Of a stretch of DNA of 35,978 bases, positions 1-9,500 are shown one piece after another. Position 1 is the stretch's first letter; each line of letters starts with the position of its first letter. A model generated the notes under the pieces. The model saw only the letters and a program-made list of their open reading frames with translations, was not told the DNA's origin and did no database searches. The translations under genes and the position numbers were made by a program. Source of the DNA: Falsibacillus albus (lineage in GTDB: Bacteria; Bacillota; Bacilli; Bacillales; DSM-25281); the NCBI RefSeq assembly GCF_003668575.1, contig NZ_RCVZ01000021.1, positions 20,542-56,519 on the forward strand, in the 5' to 3' direction.

Positions 1-10
1 TGGCGCAAAA

Positions 11-57
11 GATCAAAGCTTAGGAATCCAAGTGGTTCCAACAGCTTTGATCTTTTT
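11..57. terminator. long hairpin with U-tract at left edge
   Basis: Outer arms GATCAAAGCT and AGCTTTGATC pair perfectly and enclose a smaller GGAA...TTCC stem. Seven T follow on the plus strand and only four on the minus strand, so it looks like an intrinsic terminator acting mainly left to right, perhaps bidirectionally. The gene it would serve lies outside the window. Confidence 0.65.
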
Positions 58-152
58 TTGTTAAATTTCGCCGCACGGTCCCCCTTCACAGCAATCCTTT
101 CGGATTTTCGCATCAACTGCTCCAATTAAAATCAGTTGAGAAAACAGCCAAA

Positions 153-195
153 CAAAAAAGAGCTGCCATTCACGATGGAATGGCAGCTCTTTTTA
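153..195. terminator. bidirectional terminator after yabR
   Basis: A 14-bp perfect stem (AAGAGCTGCCATTC / GAATGGCAGCTCTT) with a short loop has A/T tracts on both sides. It lies about 55 bp beyond the yabR stop and can end the yabP-yabQ-divIC-yabR transcript. Confidence 0.85.
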
Positions 196-249
196 TCTTT
201 CTCCAATAAAAACTCTGTTGGAACCTGCTATATGATGATAGACAGCAAG

Positions 250-660
250 TTAACCTCGTCTAGCACCTCGACCTCCACGCTTTGATTCCGTGTGGCGCTT
301 CAAAGATGACAAACGGTCTTCGCTGTCTTTTAAGAAACGAGCCATTTTTTGCTCAAAGTTTTCTTTCGTACGGAAGTCGTTTTGTCTGTTGTTGCGCTGA
401 CGTTGAGGTGGGCGTTGTTGAGATTGTTCTTTCGCTTTACGAATGGACAAGCCAATCTTCCCATCTTTCTCAACATTTATTACTTTAACGGTCACTTCAT
501 CGCCAACTTTTAAATGCTCGTTGATATCCTTGACATAATTGTCAGCGACCTCACTGATGTGTACTAGACCAGTTGTACCCTCCGGCAGCTCCACAAACGC
601 TCCAAAATTAGTGATGCCGGTTACCTTACCCTGTAACTTGCTGCCTACTTCGATCGACAT
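250..660 (-). CDS. yabR: S1-domain RNA-binding protein YabR
   Basis: A 136-residue cytosolic protein with one N-terminal S1 RNA-binding domain (about residues 3-73, starting IEVGSKLQGKVTGITNFGAFVEL, with the usual GAFVEL and GLVHISE strands). A Gln/Arg-rich low-complexity linker follows, then a basic tail ending in RGGRGARRG. S1 domains of this type bind single-stranded RNA; the cellular role of YabR is not settled. The start has an AAGGAGG ribosome site about 12 nt upstream. It is the last gene of the yabP-yabQ-divIC-yabR run and is followed by a strong terminator, as in B. subtilis, where it also follows divIC. Confidence 0.93.
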   Translation of the reverse strand: MSIEVGSKLQGKVTGITNFGAFVELPEGTTGLVHISEVADNYVKDINEHLKVGDEVTVKVINVEKDGKIGLSIRKAKEQSQQRPPQRQRNNRQNDFRTKENFEQKMARFLKDSEDRLSSLKRHTESKRGGRGARRG

Positions 661-743
661 AAAAAAATTGTTCCTCCTTAATAATTTAGAAAATCAAACT
701 TACTATATATTATATCGGACCTGAAAAAAGAGTGTCAACATGA

Positions 744-1133
744 CTACTCTTTATCCTTATCTTCTTTTGATTCAGGTATGTGGAAAATAATTTCACCTTT
801 TTCCGATAAAAAATACTGGCTTCTCGCCAGCTTGGCGATATAATCATCATCATTTAATTTGACAACTTGGTCCTTAAGAATGGATTCCTTCTTTTTTAAT
901 TGGGCCAATTGTTTTTCCACTTTCGCTCGTTCAGCTTTTTTCTCTTCAAGCTTGGAACCTTGGGAAATAAGGGATGTGATCAAAAACCAGGCAGTAGCAG
1001 CTGCTACGATTGCAAATAAACTCAGCCTGCGAATCAGAAGTTTTCTCTGTCTGGAAGCCGCTTGAGTTTTTTGTTCATGTTGTTGGACGTATGAATTTTG
1101 CATCGAAGTCACTTTTCTTTTTTTGGCACCCAT
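744..1133 (-). CDS. divIC: cell division protein DivIC
   Basis: A bitopic septum protein of 129 residues. It has a basic cytoplasmic N-terminus, one membrane span around residues 37-58 (LFAIVAAATAWFLITSLI) and an extracytoplasmic coiled coil rich in Lys/Glu/Leu, ending in a short tail with the family signature DDDYIAKLARSQYFLSEKGEIIF split across about residues 96-120. The family works with FtsL and DivIB at the division septum. ATG at 1133 is chosen because GAGGAGG lies 7 nt upstream; a TTG two codons earlier is too close to that site. It follows yabQ directly. Confidence 0.93.
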   Translation of the reverse strand: MGAKKRKVTSMQNSYVQQHEQKTQAASRQRKLLIRRLSLFAIVAAATAWFLITSLISQGSKLEEKKAERAKVEKQLAQLKKKESILKDQVVKLNDDDYIAKLARSQYFLSEKGEIIFHIPESKEDKDKE

Positions 1134-1149
1134 CCCCAAGCCTCCTCAT

Positions 1150-1797
1150 TTATTTTGGTTCATTTTTATCTTTTTTCCATGAATTAATCATATTACTTAA
1201 TTTATTCTTAATTTGTTTGGATTTTCCTGCAAAATAATTATATAACTTCTCGACGGATTTTTTAATCTTTTTCGGCATAAGACCCCAAAATATTTTTAAA
1301 ATCCAAAATACGGGCTTCCAAATCACCCTTAAAAGCCATAATAGTACGAGAAGAATGATTTTCACAAGAGACCAAAGACCTTTTAACAAAGCCATAATAA
1401 TGGATATTAGCACGAATAGCATCCATCTGATTGGCCTCACCAGCAGCAATTGTAGGCTTTTGACAAAAAAACGGTAAATTCGGACGACAACTTTAATGAA
1501 TGTCTCCAGTATCCGCAAATAAATCGTTTTGAACATGGCTTGATAGGCAGCATAACCGCAGATCAAGGCAAGAAAAATATAAAAGCGGATTTCTCCAAAA
1601 TTCACCAGATAAAGCACATAAAAGGTCGCTAAGCCAAAAAACAGCCAAAACAGGACATCATTGATAAAAACAAGCCACCGTTTTCTCGTCCCTCTTTTCA
1701 GGAATCGGCTATAGGTGTCCAGAGCTGCACCAAAAAAGCTTCCCATGGCAATCATGGCAAGCATGGTGCAAAACTGAGTAGTGAGGCTCATCGTCAT
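1150..1797 (-). CDS. yabQ: spore cortex membrane protein YabQ
   Basis: A 215-residue membrane protein with several hydrophobic segments: residues 5-25, 45-64, 70-88 and a long stretch around 120-165. The C-terminal tail is strongly basic (KKIKKSVEKLYNY onward). YabQ is made in the mother cell and is needed for spore cortex formation in B. subtilis. The ATG overlaps the yabP stop as ATGA, so the two genes are translationally coupled. A second ATG two codons on is a possible alternative start (MSLTTQF). Confidence 0.92.
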   Translation of the reverse strand: MTMSLTTQFCTMLAMIAMGSFFGAALDTYSRFLKRGTRKRWLVFINDVLFWLFFGLATFYVLYLVNFGEIRFYIFLALICGYAAYQAMFKTIYLRILETFIKVVVRIYRFFVKSLQLLLVRPIRWMLFVLISIIMALLKGLWSLVKIILLVLLWLLRVIWKPVFWILKIFWGLMPKKIKKSVEKLYNYFAGKSKQIKNKLSNMINSWKKDKNEPK

Positions 1798-2099
1798 CGG
1801 AACAGCTTGCTAAAGAAGCCTTTAGCCTTCTCCCCATGCTGTTCGTCCAAATAGACGATGTCATACACTTTTCCTTTGATCGAGACGATTCCTTTATCCA
1901 CGTCAAGATTTTTCATCTGGAGGTTTTGTCCGCGAACCGACAAAAAACCCATGACTGTTTCCAGAAGGAATTCCTCATTATCAAAGCTTTCAACTTGTTT
2001 TACACCCGTAATGTCCAACAGCTTGCGCCCCCGCATGATCACATCATGATCCTGCACAGTCGTTTTATTCGAAGACCCCGCATCATAATAGTTATTCAT
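1794..2099 (-). CDS. yabP: spore coat/cortex-associated protein YabP
   Basis: A 101-residue protein of the YabP/YqfC family, with the conserved block LLDITGVKQVESFDNEEF followed by LETVMGFLSVRGQNLQM. These small mother-cell proteins are linked to spore envelope assembly. ATG at 2099 follows a GGTGGGGG ribosome site by about 6 nt and gives the usual family length; the upstream GTG at 2117 would overlap that site. A sigma-E-like -10 sits about 40 bp upstream, which fits mother-cell expression together with yabQ. Confidence 0.92.
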   Translation of the reverse strand: MNNYYDAGSSNKTTVQDHDVIMRGRKLLDITGVKQVESFDNEEFLLETVMGFLSVRGQNLQMKNLDVDKGIVSIKGKVYDIVYLDEQHGEKAKGFFSKLFR

Positions 2100-2139
2100 T
2101 CTATCCCCCACCTTCACATAGTACAGGCTTATTTGTACA

Positions 2140-2166
2140 AGTGTATGTGCAGGGGAACCATATTAG
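2140..2166 (-). promoter_or_regulatory. candidate sigma-E promoter for yabP-yabQ
   Basis: CATACACT at 2140-2147 (read on the minus strand) matches the sigma-E -10 consensus CATACANT. The -35 side (TAATATG, 2159-2165) has an ATAT core but is poorly spaced. The position, about 40 bp before the yabP start, fits known sigma-E control of this gene. The -10 is seen; the sigma assignment is inferred. Confidence 0.55.
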
Positions 2167-2226
2167 AACAATGAAAAGCGGAGGCAACCCGTTCATTCAC
2201 TATACCCTCTAGCTGGATGTATAAAC

Positions 2227-2499
2227 TTATTGCTCCCCTAGTCTTTCTTCCTTTACGATGGAGTACATATTCGCTGCTTCTTCTTTCCTTGTTGTTTCCT
2301 GAAGCATTTCCACCTTAGCCGTGACAAGCCTTTGGCCAAAGCGGATTTGAAGCTCGTCCCCAACCTTTACCGTGGAACTGGCCTTCGCGGTCTGACCGTT
2401 GATTTCAATCCTTCCCTGATCAGCCACTTCCTTCGCCAACGTTCTCCGTTTGATCAATCTCGAGACCTTTAAAAATTTATCCAACCGCATAGTTGTCAT
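2227..2499 (-). CDS. rqcP: S4-domain ribosome quality-control factor RqcP (YabO)
   Basis: A 90-residue protein that is almost entirely an S4 RNA-binding domain (MRLDKFLKVSRLIKRRTLAKE..., with the GRIEING turn). B. subtilis YabO/RqcP binds stalled 50S-peptidyl-tRNA complexes and supports RqcH in C-terminal alanine tailing. AAGGAGAGAGG lies just upstream of ATG 2499; an internal ATG three codons later (MRLDKF) is also possible. It sits 15 bp after yabN, probably in the same operon. Confidence 0.93.
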   Translation of the reverse strand: MTTMRLDKFLKVSRLIKRRTLAKEVADQGRIEINGQTAKASSTVKVGDELQIRFGQRLVTAKVEMLQETTRKEEAANMYSIVKEERLGEQ

Positions 2500-2514
2500 G
2501 ATCCTCTCTCCTTG

Positions 2515-3978
2515 TCATTCAAATTTCTTTGCTTCATTCCACCAATGATCCAATTCCTCCAAACTGAAATCGGTAAAAGCTTTGCCGCTTTGTCTCACTT
2601 TTTCTTCAATATACGAAAAACGGCGATAAAACTTCATATTTGCAGATAATAGCGCTTCCTCTGGGTGAATCTTGTAAAACCTTGCAACATTGATCAAGGA
2701 AAACAGTACATCCCCAAACTCCTTCAACCTTCTTGATTGATTTCCATTCTCTGCTTCTTCCTCAAATTCCTGCAGCTCTTCTTTGACTTTTTCCCAAGCA
2801 TCCTCTTTTTCATCCCAATCAAAGCCCACTTTGGCAGCTTTTTTCTGGTATTCATAGGCAGTCAGCATCGCTGGCTGTCCTTTCTCTGAAGATGTCAGGA
2901 TCGATTCGGTCTTTTGTTCTCCAGCTTTTTCTGCCTGCTTAATTTTATCCCAGTTGCTCAGGACGGCATGTTCATCCTCCGCTTCCACATCCCCGAATAC
3001 ATGTGGATGCCTTCGGACCATTTTTTCAGAGATCCCTTTAATAACATCATCGATGGAGAACATCCCTTCATCTTCTCCGATTTGCGCATGGAGCAGGACC
3101 TGCAGCATTACATCGCCTAATTCTTCAATCATGTGGTCAATGTCATCATTGTCGATTGCTTCCAGCAGCTCGTATGCTTCTTCGATTAAATATTTTTTCA
3201 GCGATTGATGGGTTTGTTTTTTATCCCATGGACAGCCATTTGGCCCCCTAAGCTGCGCAATGATATTTCTGAAGGTCGAAAACTCGCTGTAGGTCTCCTC
3301 AAGACGTTCCACAGGCCGTACATATACCGTAGTAAGATTGTTCAAAGTCACTTGCCGGTCAAGTTCAAAAAGAGGGATCGTCGAAACTTGTTCATCCGGG
3401 CTCCCCGCAGCCGTCACGATGGATACAGGATGCTCAGCCGGGAACTTTTCCATCAGCGTCAGTTTTACTTCGGAAGCGATGAACGCATCATAGACCTGTC
3501 CAATCATGATATGCTGGTCCATTTTTACTGATTCACGACTCAGCGCCGTTCCGTCCAAAAGCTGAAACCCTTCAATCGGATCGATTTTGACAGCCGTCAA
3601 TAGTGGATCGATGAAGCTTTGCCCTCCTTTGATGGAAACTTCGACTCCATTATCCCCTGCTTGTTGTAGCAGCAGTTGGACAGTACGTTCAGCAACCAAT
3701 GGATGGCCGGGCACAGCATACACGATGGCCCCTTTGTTCTGGGCTTCCGAAAATAGCCTCTGTACGATTTCTTCATACACGGCTTCGAAGCGATCATGCT
3801 TTTCATAAATGTAATCAAACGACTCATAGTTGAACCCTTCCTTTTCAAGTTCCGCTACGACCGGGTGCTCCTTCGTCCTTAAATACACATCTTCCGCTTC
3901 CTTCAATAGCTTGTAGATCCCTAGCGGAAGCTGCTCAAGGTCTCCAGCACCCAAACCTATTATTGAAATTTTGTTCAC
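2515..3978 (-). CDS. yabN: tetrapyrrole-methylase-like/MazG fusion protein YabN
   Basis: A 487-residue two-domain protein. Residues 1 to about 225 form a tetrapyrrole (corrin/porphyrin) methylase-like fold (IIGLGAGD at 5-12, AVPGHPLVAERT near 90). The rest is two MazG nucleotide pyrophosphohydrolase repeats with metal-binding helices (IEEAYELLEAID, EELGDVMLQVLLHAQ, then VKEELQEFEEE and EFGDVLFSLINVARF). MazG enzymes hydrolyse NTPs to NMP and PPi and are viewed as house-cleaning enzymes. The fusion is typical of Bacillus and its length matches the B. subtilis protein. It lies 13 bp after yabM. Confidence 0.94.
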   Translation of the reverse strand: MNKISIIGLGAGDLEQLPLGIYKLLKEAEDVYLRTKEHPVVAELEKEGFNYESFDYIYEKHDRFEAVYEEIVQRLFSEAQNKGAIVYAVPGHPLVAERTVQLLLQQAGDNGVEVSIKGGQSFIDPLLTAVKIDPIEGFQLLDGTALSRESVKMDQHIMIGQVYDAFIASEVKLTLMEKFPAEHPVSIVTAAGSPDEQVSTIPLFELDRQVTLNNLTTVYVRPVERLEETYSEFSTFRNIIAQLRGPNGCPWDKKQTHQSLKKYLIEEAYELLEAIDNDDIDHMIEELGDVMLQVLLHAQIGEDEGMFSIDDVIKGISEKMVRRHPHVFGDVEAEDEHAVLSNWDKIKQAEKAGEQKTESILTSSEKGQPAMLTAYEYQKKAAKVGFDWDEKEDAWEKVKEELQEFEEEAENGNQSRRLKEFGDVLFSLINVARFYKIHPEEALLSANMKFYRRFSYIEEKVRQSGKAFTDFSLEELDHWWNEAKKFE

Positions 3979-3991
3979 GATTATTCGACTC

Positions 3992-5596
3992 CTAACGTTT
4001 TTTCCGTGTTTGTATCGATAATAGTTTACTGCCCAACGGCAGTAGAAGCAGTTCCTCTTCGGCCAATATGCTCCTTCTTATAATGACATAGACATAAACC
4101 GCTCCTCCAATTAAAACCCCTCCAAAGGATAATAAGACCGAAAACACCCTTTCAGATTCAAAGAGGGACTGTAGAGGAGATGCGGCCCATAGCCATAGAC
4201 GCAGGACTGCCATCATCAAAAGGACAGAGATCCCTGTTTTGACGTAAAAAACAGGTGATGCAAATGATTGCCCAAAAATGCTTTTCATTTTCAAAACCAA
4301 TAATACAACAATGACGGAGAGGGCAAAAACTGTTGCAAAAGCCGCTCCTCGAGTGCCGAATGCACTTGCAAAAATCACATTTCCGACATATTTGACCACA
4401 ATCCCCAAAAGGATATATTTAGTCGGTGCATAGGAATATCCCAACCCTTGTAAAATCCCAAGGAGTGTCAAAATCATGGATGTAAACAATATGGACAGCG
4501 AAAAAATCCTTAAAACGGCTGTTCCATCACTATTTTCAAAAAGCATCGTATTGACCGGCTCAAGAAGCATCATCAATCCGACGGTGGCGGCTAGGCCAAC
4601 AACGATGCTGATTTTCCAAGCAATGGTCACTTTTGCTTTCACCGCTTCACCGTCCCCCTTTTTATAAGCGCTTGTTACGAGCGGTACCAGCGTCAAAGAA
4701 AGCGACGTCGCCACGACCGTGCCAAGCTGGACCAGAGGCTGCCCCCTGTCGTAGATGCCTTTAATCTGCTTGGCTTCCAATTCTGCTATGCCGTGTTTGA
4801 TCAATGTCGAATACAGGCTAAGGGAATCCACCATTTGCAGTAATATAAGCAGCATCCCGCTGATACATATCGAAGCTCCTTGGAAGAGAAGCATTTTCCC
4901 CCAACTCCAGTGAATATGAAATGGTTTGGAGCGGAGGGAGAATATATCCGTGTTTCTCTTGACCCATACGAAAGTGAATAACACCAGAATGGCGGATATC
5001 CCCCCAGTCAGGGACCCAAACATGGCCCCTCCTCCTGTTATGTAGAGCGACTTTCCACTCCTTATTAAGACAGTCGAAAATAACAGGATCGTTGCAACCC
5101 GGACAATTTGTTCGATCACTTGTGAAACCGCTGTCGGGAACATGTTTCCGATTCCTTGAAAATACCCCCTGAAAACAGATAAAAAAGGCAAAAGCAAAAA
5201 TGAAATCGAAATAATTTTTATTAATGGGGTCAACTTGCTGTCTCCCATCACTTTTGCAAGGGATGAAGACCCAAAATAAAACACGATAAATAAGGCTATT
5301 CCAACCGCGGCTAAAAACAAAAATGCCGTTTGGATCATTTCCTTCATTTTTTTTACATCCTGGTCTACTTCATTTTGTGCGATCAGTCTTGAAATGATCA
5401 CGGGAAATCCATATGTCGAGAGAGCAAGCGCGATTCCATAAATCGGATATATTTGCTGATATATGTAAAAACCTACATCCCCCACAATATTCTGAAAGGG
5501 TACACGATAAATGGCGCTTAATATTTTCGTGATAAAGGCTGCTGCGGTCAAAATCATAGCCCCTCTAAAAAGCTGTCTTGAATCAACTTGAGGCAA
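3992..5596 (-). CDS. yabM: polysaccharide flippase family membrane protein YabM
   Basis: An integral membrane protein of about 534 residues and some 14 spans, of the MOP/Wzx-MurJ-SpoVB superfamily. The family start is visible (RGAMILTAAAFITKILSAIY, then RVPFQNIVGDVGFYIYQQIYPIYG over the next 25 residues). Such proteins flip lipid-linked saccharides; the YabM substrate is not established. TTG at 5596 is chosen because GGAG lies 8 nt upstream, the resulting N-terminus matches B. subtilis in length, and a TGCTATAAT promoter puts the likely transcript start almost on top of the only upstream ATG (5635). Start codon is the uncertain part. Confidence 0.87.
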   Translation of the reverse strand: MPQVDSRQLFRGAMILTAAAFITKILSAIYRVPFQNIVGDVGFYIYQQIYPIYGIALALSTYGFPVIISRLIAQNEVDQDVKKMKEMIQTAFLFLAAVGIALFIVFYFGSSSLAKVMGDSKLTPLIKIISISFLLLPFLSVFRGYFQGIGNMFPTAVSQVIEQIVRVATILLFSTVLIRSGKSLYITGGGAMFGSLTGGISAILVLFTFVWVKRNTDIFSLRSKPFHIHWSWGKMLLFQGASICISGMLLILLQMVDSLSLYSTLIKHGIAELEAKQIKGIYDRGQPLVQLGTVVATSLSLTLVPLVTSAYKKGDGEAVKAKVTIAWKISIVVGLAATVGLMMLLEPVNTMLFENSDGTAVLRIFSLSILFTSMILTLLGILQGLGYSYAPTKYILLGIVVKYVGNVIFASAFGTRGAAFATVFALSVIVVLLVLKMKSIFGQSFASPVFYVKTGISVLLMMAVLRLWLWAASPLQSLFESERVFSVLLSFGGVLIGGAVYVYVIIRRSILAEEELLLLPLGSKLLSIQTRKKR

Positions 5597-5638
5597 AGAA
5601 ACGTCTCCATCCTTCCATCTAATCTCATAATTCATTGT

Positions 5639-5667
5639 ATTATAGCACACAAAATGAGTCTAATCGC
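5639..5667 (-). promoter_or_regulatory. extended -10 promoter for yabM operon
   Basis: The minus strand reads TGCTATAAT (-10 hexamer at 5639-5644), a perfect extended -10. No good -35 is seen 16-18 bp upstream. Transcription would start near 5632, giving a leader of about 36 nt to the TTG start of yabM. Confidence 0.6.
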
Positions 5668-5686
5668 TTTACCGTTTTTGCCAGCC

Positions 5687-5701
5687 GGAGTCTGCGACTC
5701 C
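5687..5701. repeat. small palindrome between spoVT and yabM
   Basis: GGAGTC-TGC-GACTCC is a perfect 6-bp stem lying between the spoVT terminator and the yabM promoter. It has no U-tract, so it is not a terminator. It might be an operator or a fragment of a dispersed repeat. Confidence 0.4.
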
Positions 5702-5722
5702 AGTCTTTGAGAAAGCACCCAT

Positions 5723-5753
5723 AAAAAAGAAGGATTGCCGATTGGCAATCCTT
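5723..5753 (-). terminator. spoVT terminator
   Basis: A 10-bp perfect stem AAGGATTGCC/GGCAATCCTT with a 4-nt loop is followed on the minus strand by a T-rich run. It lies 14 bp past the spoVT stop. Confidence 0.88.
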
Positions 5754-5766
5754 GTCCAGGCCACGA

Positions 5767-6303
5767 TTATTGTTCCATTTGTCGAGCTAAAAACCCTGCT
5801 GCGGTTTCAACTGCTTTTTGCTCCACTTCACCGACGGTTTGATCCTTGGAGTAAATCACTACTCCTCCAATCGGATCTCCATTTGCGACGATCGGAGCAA
5901 TCGTATAAGAATTCATTTCTTCTTCGTGGCCATCTACTAGAGCAGCTTGTCCTTGCTGTGTCACAAGCACAGAGTTGCGTTCATCCATTGTTTTCTCTAA
6001 CAATTCACTTACATTTTTGTTTAGGTACTCCTTTTTGGATCCGCCAGCTACAGCTATCACTGCATCACGGTCGCAAATAAGAACCGGGTTCCCTAAACTG
6101 TCATATAACGCTTCTGCATATTCTTTTGCAAAATCACTAAGCTCGCTGATTGGAGAGTATTTCTTCAGAATGACTTCTCCATCGCGGTCAACGAAAATTT
6201 CCAGTGGATCTCCTTCGCGAATACGTAGGGTTCTGCGAATTTCCTTCGGAATAACGACGCGCCCTAAATCATCAATTCGACGAACTATACCAGTTGCTTT
6301 CAT
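5767..6303 (-). CDS. spoVT: stage V sporulation transcription regulator SpoVT
   Basis: A forespore transcription factor of 178 residues that tunes sigma-G genes. Residues 1-50 are an AbrB-type swapped-hairpin DNA-binding domain (MKATGIVRRIDDLGRVVIPK, then EIRRTLRIREGDPLEIF), and residues about 56-178 form a GAF-like sensor domain ending AAGFLARQMEQ. ATG 6303 gives exactly the B. subtilis length; the open frame runs 7 codons further upstream without support. The N-terminal domain closely resembles that of AbrB elsewhere in this window. It is transcribed alone between mfd and its own terminator. Confidence 0.97.
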   Translation of the reverse strand: MKATGIVRRIDDLGRVVIPKEIRRTLRIREGDPLEIFVDRDGEVILKKYSPISELSDFAKEYAEALYDSLGNPVLICDRDAVIAVAGGSKKEYLNKNVSELLEKTMDERNSVLVTQQGQAALVDGHEEEMNSYTIAPIVANGDPIGGVVIYSKDQTVGEVEQKAVETAAGFLARQMEQ

Positions 6304-6386
6304 CTTATGTTGCCTCACTTTCATCAGATGATTTTATTTGGCAATAATTTGGCAGGTGCTGCGCCAATTTATTACCATTTTGAGAT

Positions 6387-6415
6387 TAGTATCTTTAATC
6401 TGGGAAGTTCTATAC
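6387..6415 (-). promoter_or_regulatory. candidate sigma-G promoter for spoVT
   Basis: The minus strand has GTATA (6411-6415), a 17-bp spacer and GATACTA (6387-6393), close to the forespore consensus GYATA/CATNNTA. The distance to the SpoVT start is about 80 nt. Sigma-G control of spoVT is established in B. subtilis; the site here is inferred from sequence match alone. Confidence 0.45.
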
Positions 6416-6563
6416 ACTTTCAGATAATTTTTCTGCTCATTCAAAGATGTGGTAAAAAAGGTTAATCATTCCATACGATTTAAGCAGTTGTATTTCTCTA
6501 TTCCCGCCTAGAGTTCTATTAAAACATAAAAACGATTACAGTTTGGTTACAATCAGAGTAAAC

Positions 6564-9500
6564 TTAGTTTACGGACGTTGCCGTACGCTTCGCCTGTTCC
6601 AGGTTCTTCGTCAGCTCAAACACCGTCTTGAACCATTTTTCGACACCGATGCCTTTCACTTGAAGCGACACTTTCAATTTATTTCCATCCATTCCGAGGC
6701 CGACCATTCTTCCGAATTGATTGCATATCTCGAAAACTTTGGAACCATCTATTTCAGCGGTTCCTTGTTCAGACATAATCATATTGATCGTCTGTTTCGA
6801 CTGCTTGATGGATTCAAGCTTGATCCGGGCTGCGTATACTTTTATTTCGGCAATGGAAAATAAATATTCGACCTGCTTAGGATAATCGCCGAAGCGGTCA
6901 ACCATTTCTTCTTTTAATTCCTCGATTTCCTCAAAGGTCGACAATGCCCGGAATCGTTTGTACATTTCAATTTTTTGATTGCCGTCCGGAATGTAAGAAT
7001 CCGGTAAATATGCGTCGATATCCAATTCGATTTCAAACGATGGAGCGACGGATTTTTTATCGATATCGCCCTTCCGCTCCTCAATCGCTTCTTTCAGCAT
7101 TTGAGAATACAAATCAAATCCGACTGAATCGATGAATCCGTGCTGTGCAGCCCCCAAGAGATTCCCTGCTCCCCGGATCGTCAAATCTCTCATTGCGATT
7201 TTGAAGCCGGACCCGAGCTCCGTGAATTCTTTTATCGCCTGAAGCCTCTTTTCAGCTACTTCGCTCAGCACTTTATCTTTACGATACGTAAAATACGCAT
7301 AAGCAACACGGTTCGAGCGTCCAACCCTTCCACGCAATTGGTATAGCTGGGAAAGGCCCATTCGATCGGCATCATAGACGAGAAGCGTATTTACATTCGG
7401 GATATCGACTCCTGTCTCAATGATCGTCGTCGTGACCAATACATCATACTCACCGTCCAGGAATGCTAAAATGACAGATTCCAATTCGTTCTCGGTCATT
7501 TGGCCATGAGCATAGGTGACCCTTGCATCAGGGACCAATGCAGATATCTCATCAGCCTTCCGCTCAATATCCTCTACTCGATTATATAAGAAGTACACTT
7601 GCCCATTTCGCGCCAATTCACGTTCAATCGCTTCCCTGGCTAATCCGCCGTTATACTCCATGACATAGGTTTGTACCGGGAAACGGTTCTCCGGAGGTGT
7701 TTCGATGACGGACAAATCACGGACCCCAAGCATGGACATATGAAGCGTCCGAGGGATCGGAGTGGCAGTAAGCGTCAGTACATCGATGTTCGTTTTCAGC
7801 TTTTTGATCTTCTCTTTATGAGTGACGCCAAAACGCTGTTCTTCATCAATGATCAATAATCCGAGGTCATGATATTGCACATCCTTGGATAATAAACGAT
7901 GTGTGCCGACCACTACATCGACAGTTCCATTCTTCAGGCCTTTTGTCGTTTCCGTTTGCTGCTTTTTGGACCGGAACCTGCTTAACAGGCCAATATTGAT
8001 CGGAAAATCTTGAAATCGGTCTTTGATGGTTTCGTAATGCTGTTGTGCCAGGATCGTCGTCGGCACCAATATCGCCACTTGTTTCCCGTCCATCACAGCT
8101 TTGAAGGCTGCCCGGATGGCTACTTCAGTCTTGCCGTACCCCACGTCGCCGCATAATAGACGATCCATCGGACGCTCTCGTTCCATATCGCGCTTAATTT
8201 CTTGAATGGAGCGCAATTGATCTTCGGTTTCTTGATATGCAAAAGAAGTTTCAAATTCACGCTGCATATCCCCGTCCGGAGAGAACGTGTAGCCTTTGGA
8301 AGCCTCCCTTTCTGCATACAGCTTAATCAAATCGTCTGCAATATCCTGTACAGATGATTTGACTTTATTTTTGACCCGCTTCCACTCAGATCCGCCTAAC
8401 TTGTAGAGCTTTGGTTCTTTTCCTTCGGACCCTACGAATTTCTGCACAAGTTCAATTTGTTCAACCGGTACATAAAGCTTATCGCTTCCTTGATATTTGA
8501 TGTTCAGGTAATCTTTGTGCACACCATTGATATCAAGCGTTTCAATCCCTAAATATTTTCCGATTCCATGATTGACATGGACGACGTAGTCCCCCACTTT
8601 GAGCTCCGAATAACTTTTGATTCTTTCGGCGTTGGACAGCTTCTGCCTGCGAGGCGATTTTTTGGAAGTCTTTTTATTAAAAAGCTCTTCTTCCGTCAAG
8701 ACGGCAAGCTTCATCATCGGCAATTCAAAGCCGGCATGCAGATTCCCTTCAACGATCTGAACTTTTTTATCCAAAATTTTATGATCATCATCGACAACGG
8801 CTGCTTCAATATCATAATCAGCCAACACTTGATGCAGCTTCTTCTTGCGTTGAGCAGTCGGTCCAAGGACCACTACAGTATATTTTCCCTTTTTCCAGCG
8901 CTCTACCTCAGATTTAAGGACATTCAGCTGTCCATGGAAATTCTGCATTTGCTTGCAGGTGAAATTAAAAATATTTTCAGGGCTGGTATTGGGAATATGC
9001 TTCAAAAATAGAGACATATATAGTCTGGACATCGGCGTTCTAGCTATGACCTTGGACAAATTCTGCGAGACTTCGAGGTCATGTACGATCTGGCCTTCTT
9101 CAAGCAAGGAGGTGTACCAGTCAGCCTCCTCTTTTTCCAAGGAATCATTCATTTCCTGGATCCTGCTGTACTCATCCAATATCAATAAACTATTTGCCGG
9201 GGCATATTCTAGCAAACTACCAGCATGATCATACGCGATAGATAGGTATTTAAAAATCTGCTCCGGCTTTTGTCCATTGCGCAGCTTTTCTAAATCATAG
9301 CCGATGTTTTGTGAAAGCAATTCCTTCGACTTCTGGTTTTTAACCTTTTTTAGGCTATTTGTGAGCCCTTTCTCAAGCTTTTCCAAAATCGAAACCAAAT
9401 GCTCTGATTCCAGAGGCGTTTCCGTTGCAGGACCGATATGAATCCCTTTCATTTTTTCCTTAGATCGCTGATCCTCCACAGAAAAGGTGCGTATCGAATC

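Noticed and set aside
61-119. Possible fifth family A repeat (TTAAATTTCGCC ... TCGCATCAAC)
   Set aside because: Only the ends resemble the family loosely and the GGAGTCTCGCACC core is missing.
1-249. tRNA genes, which B. subtilis has after yabR
   Set aside because: No cloverleaf or CCA end is visible in the 249 bp present; they may lie beyond the window.
8568-9011. 147-codon plus-strand frame inside mfd
   Set aside because: Shadow of a long conserved gene; no independent start signals.
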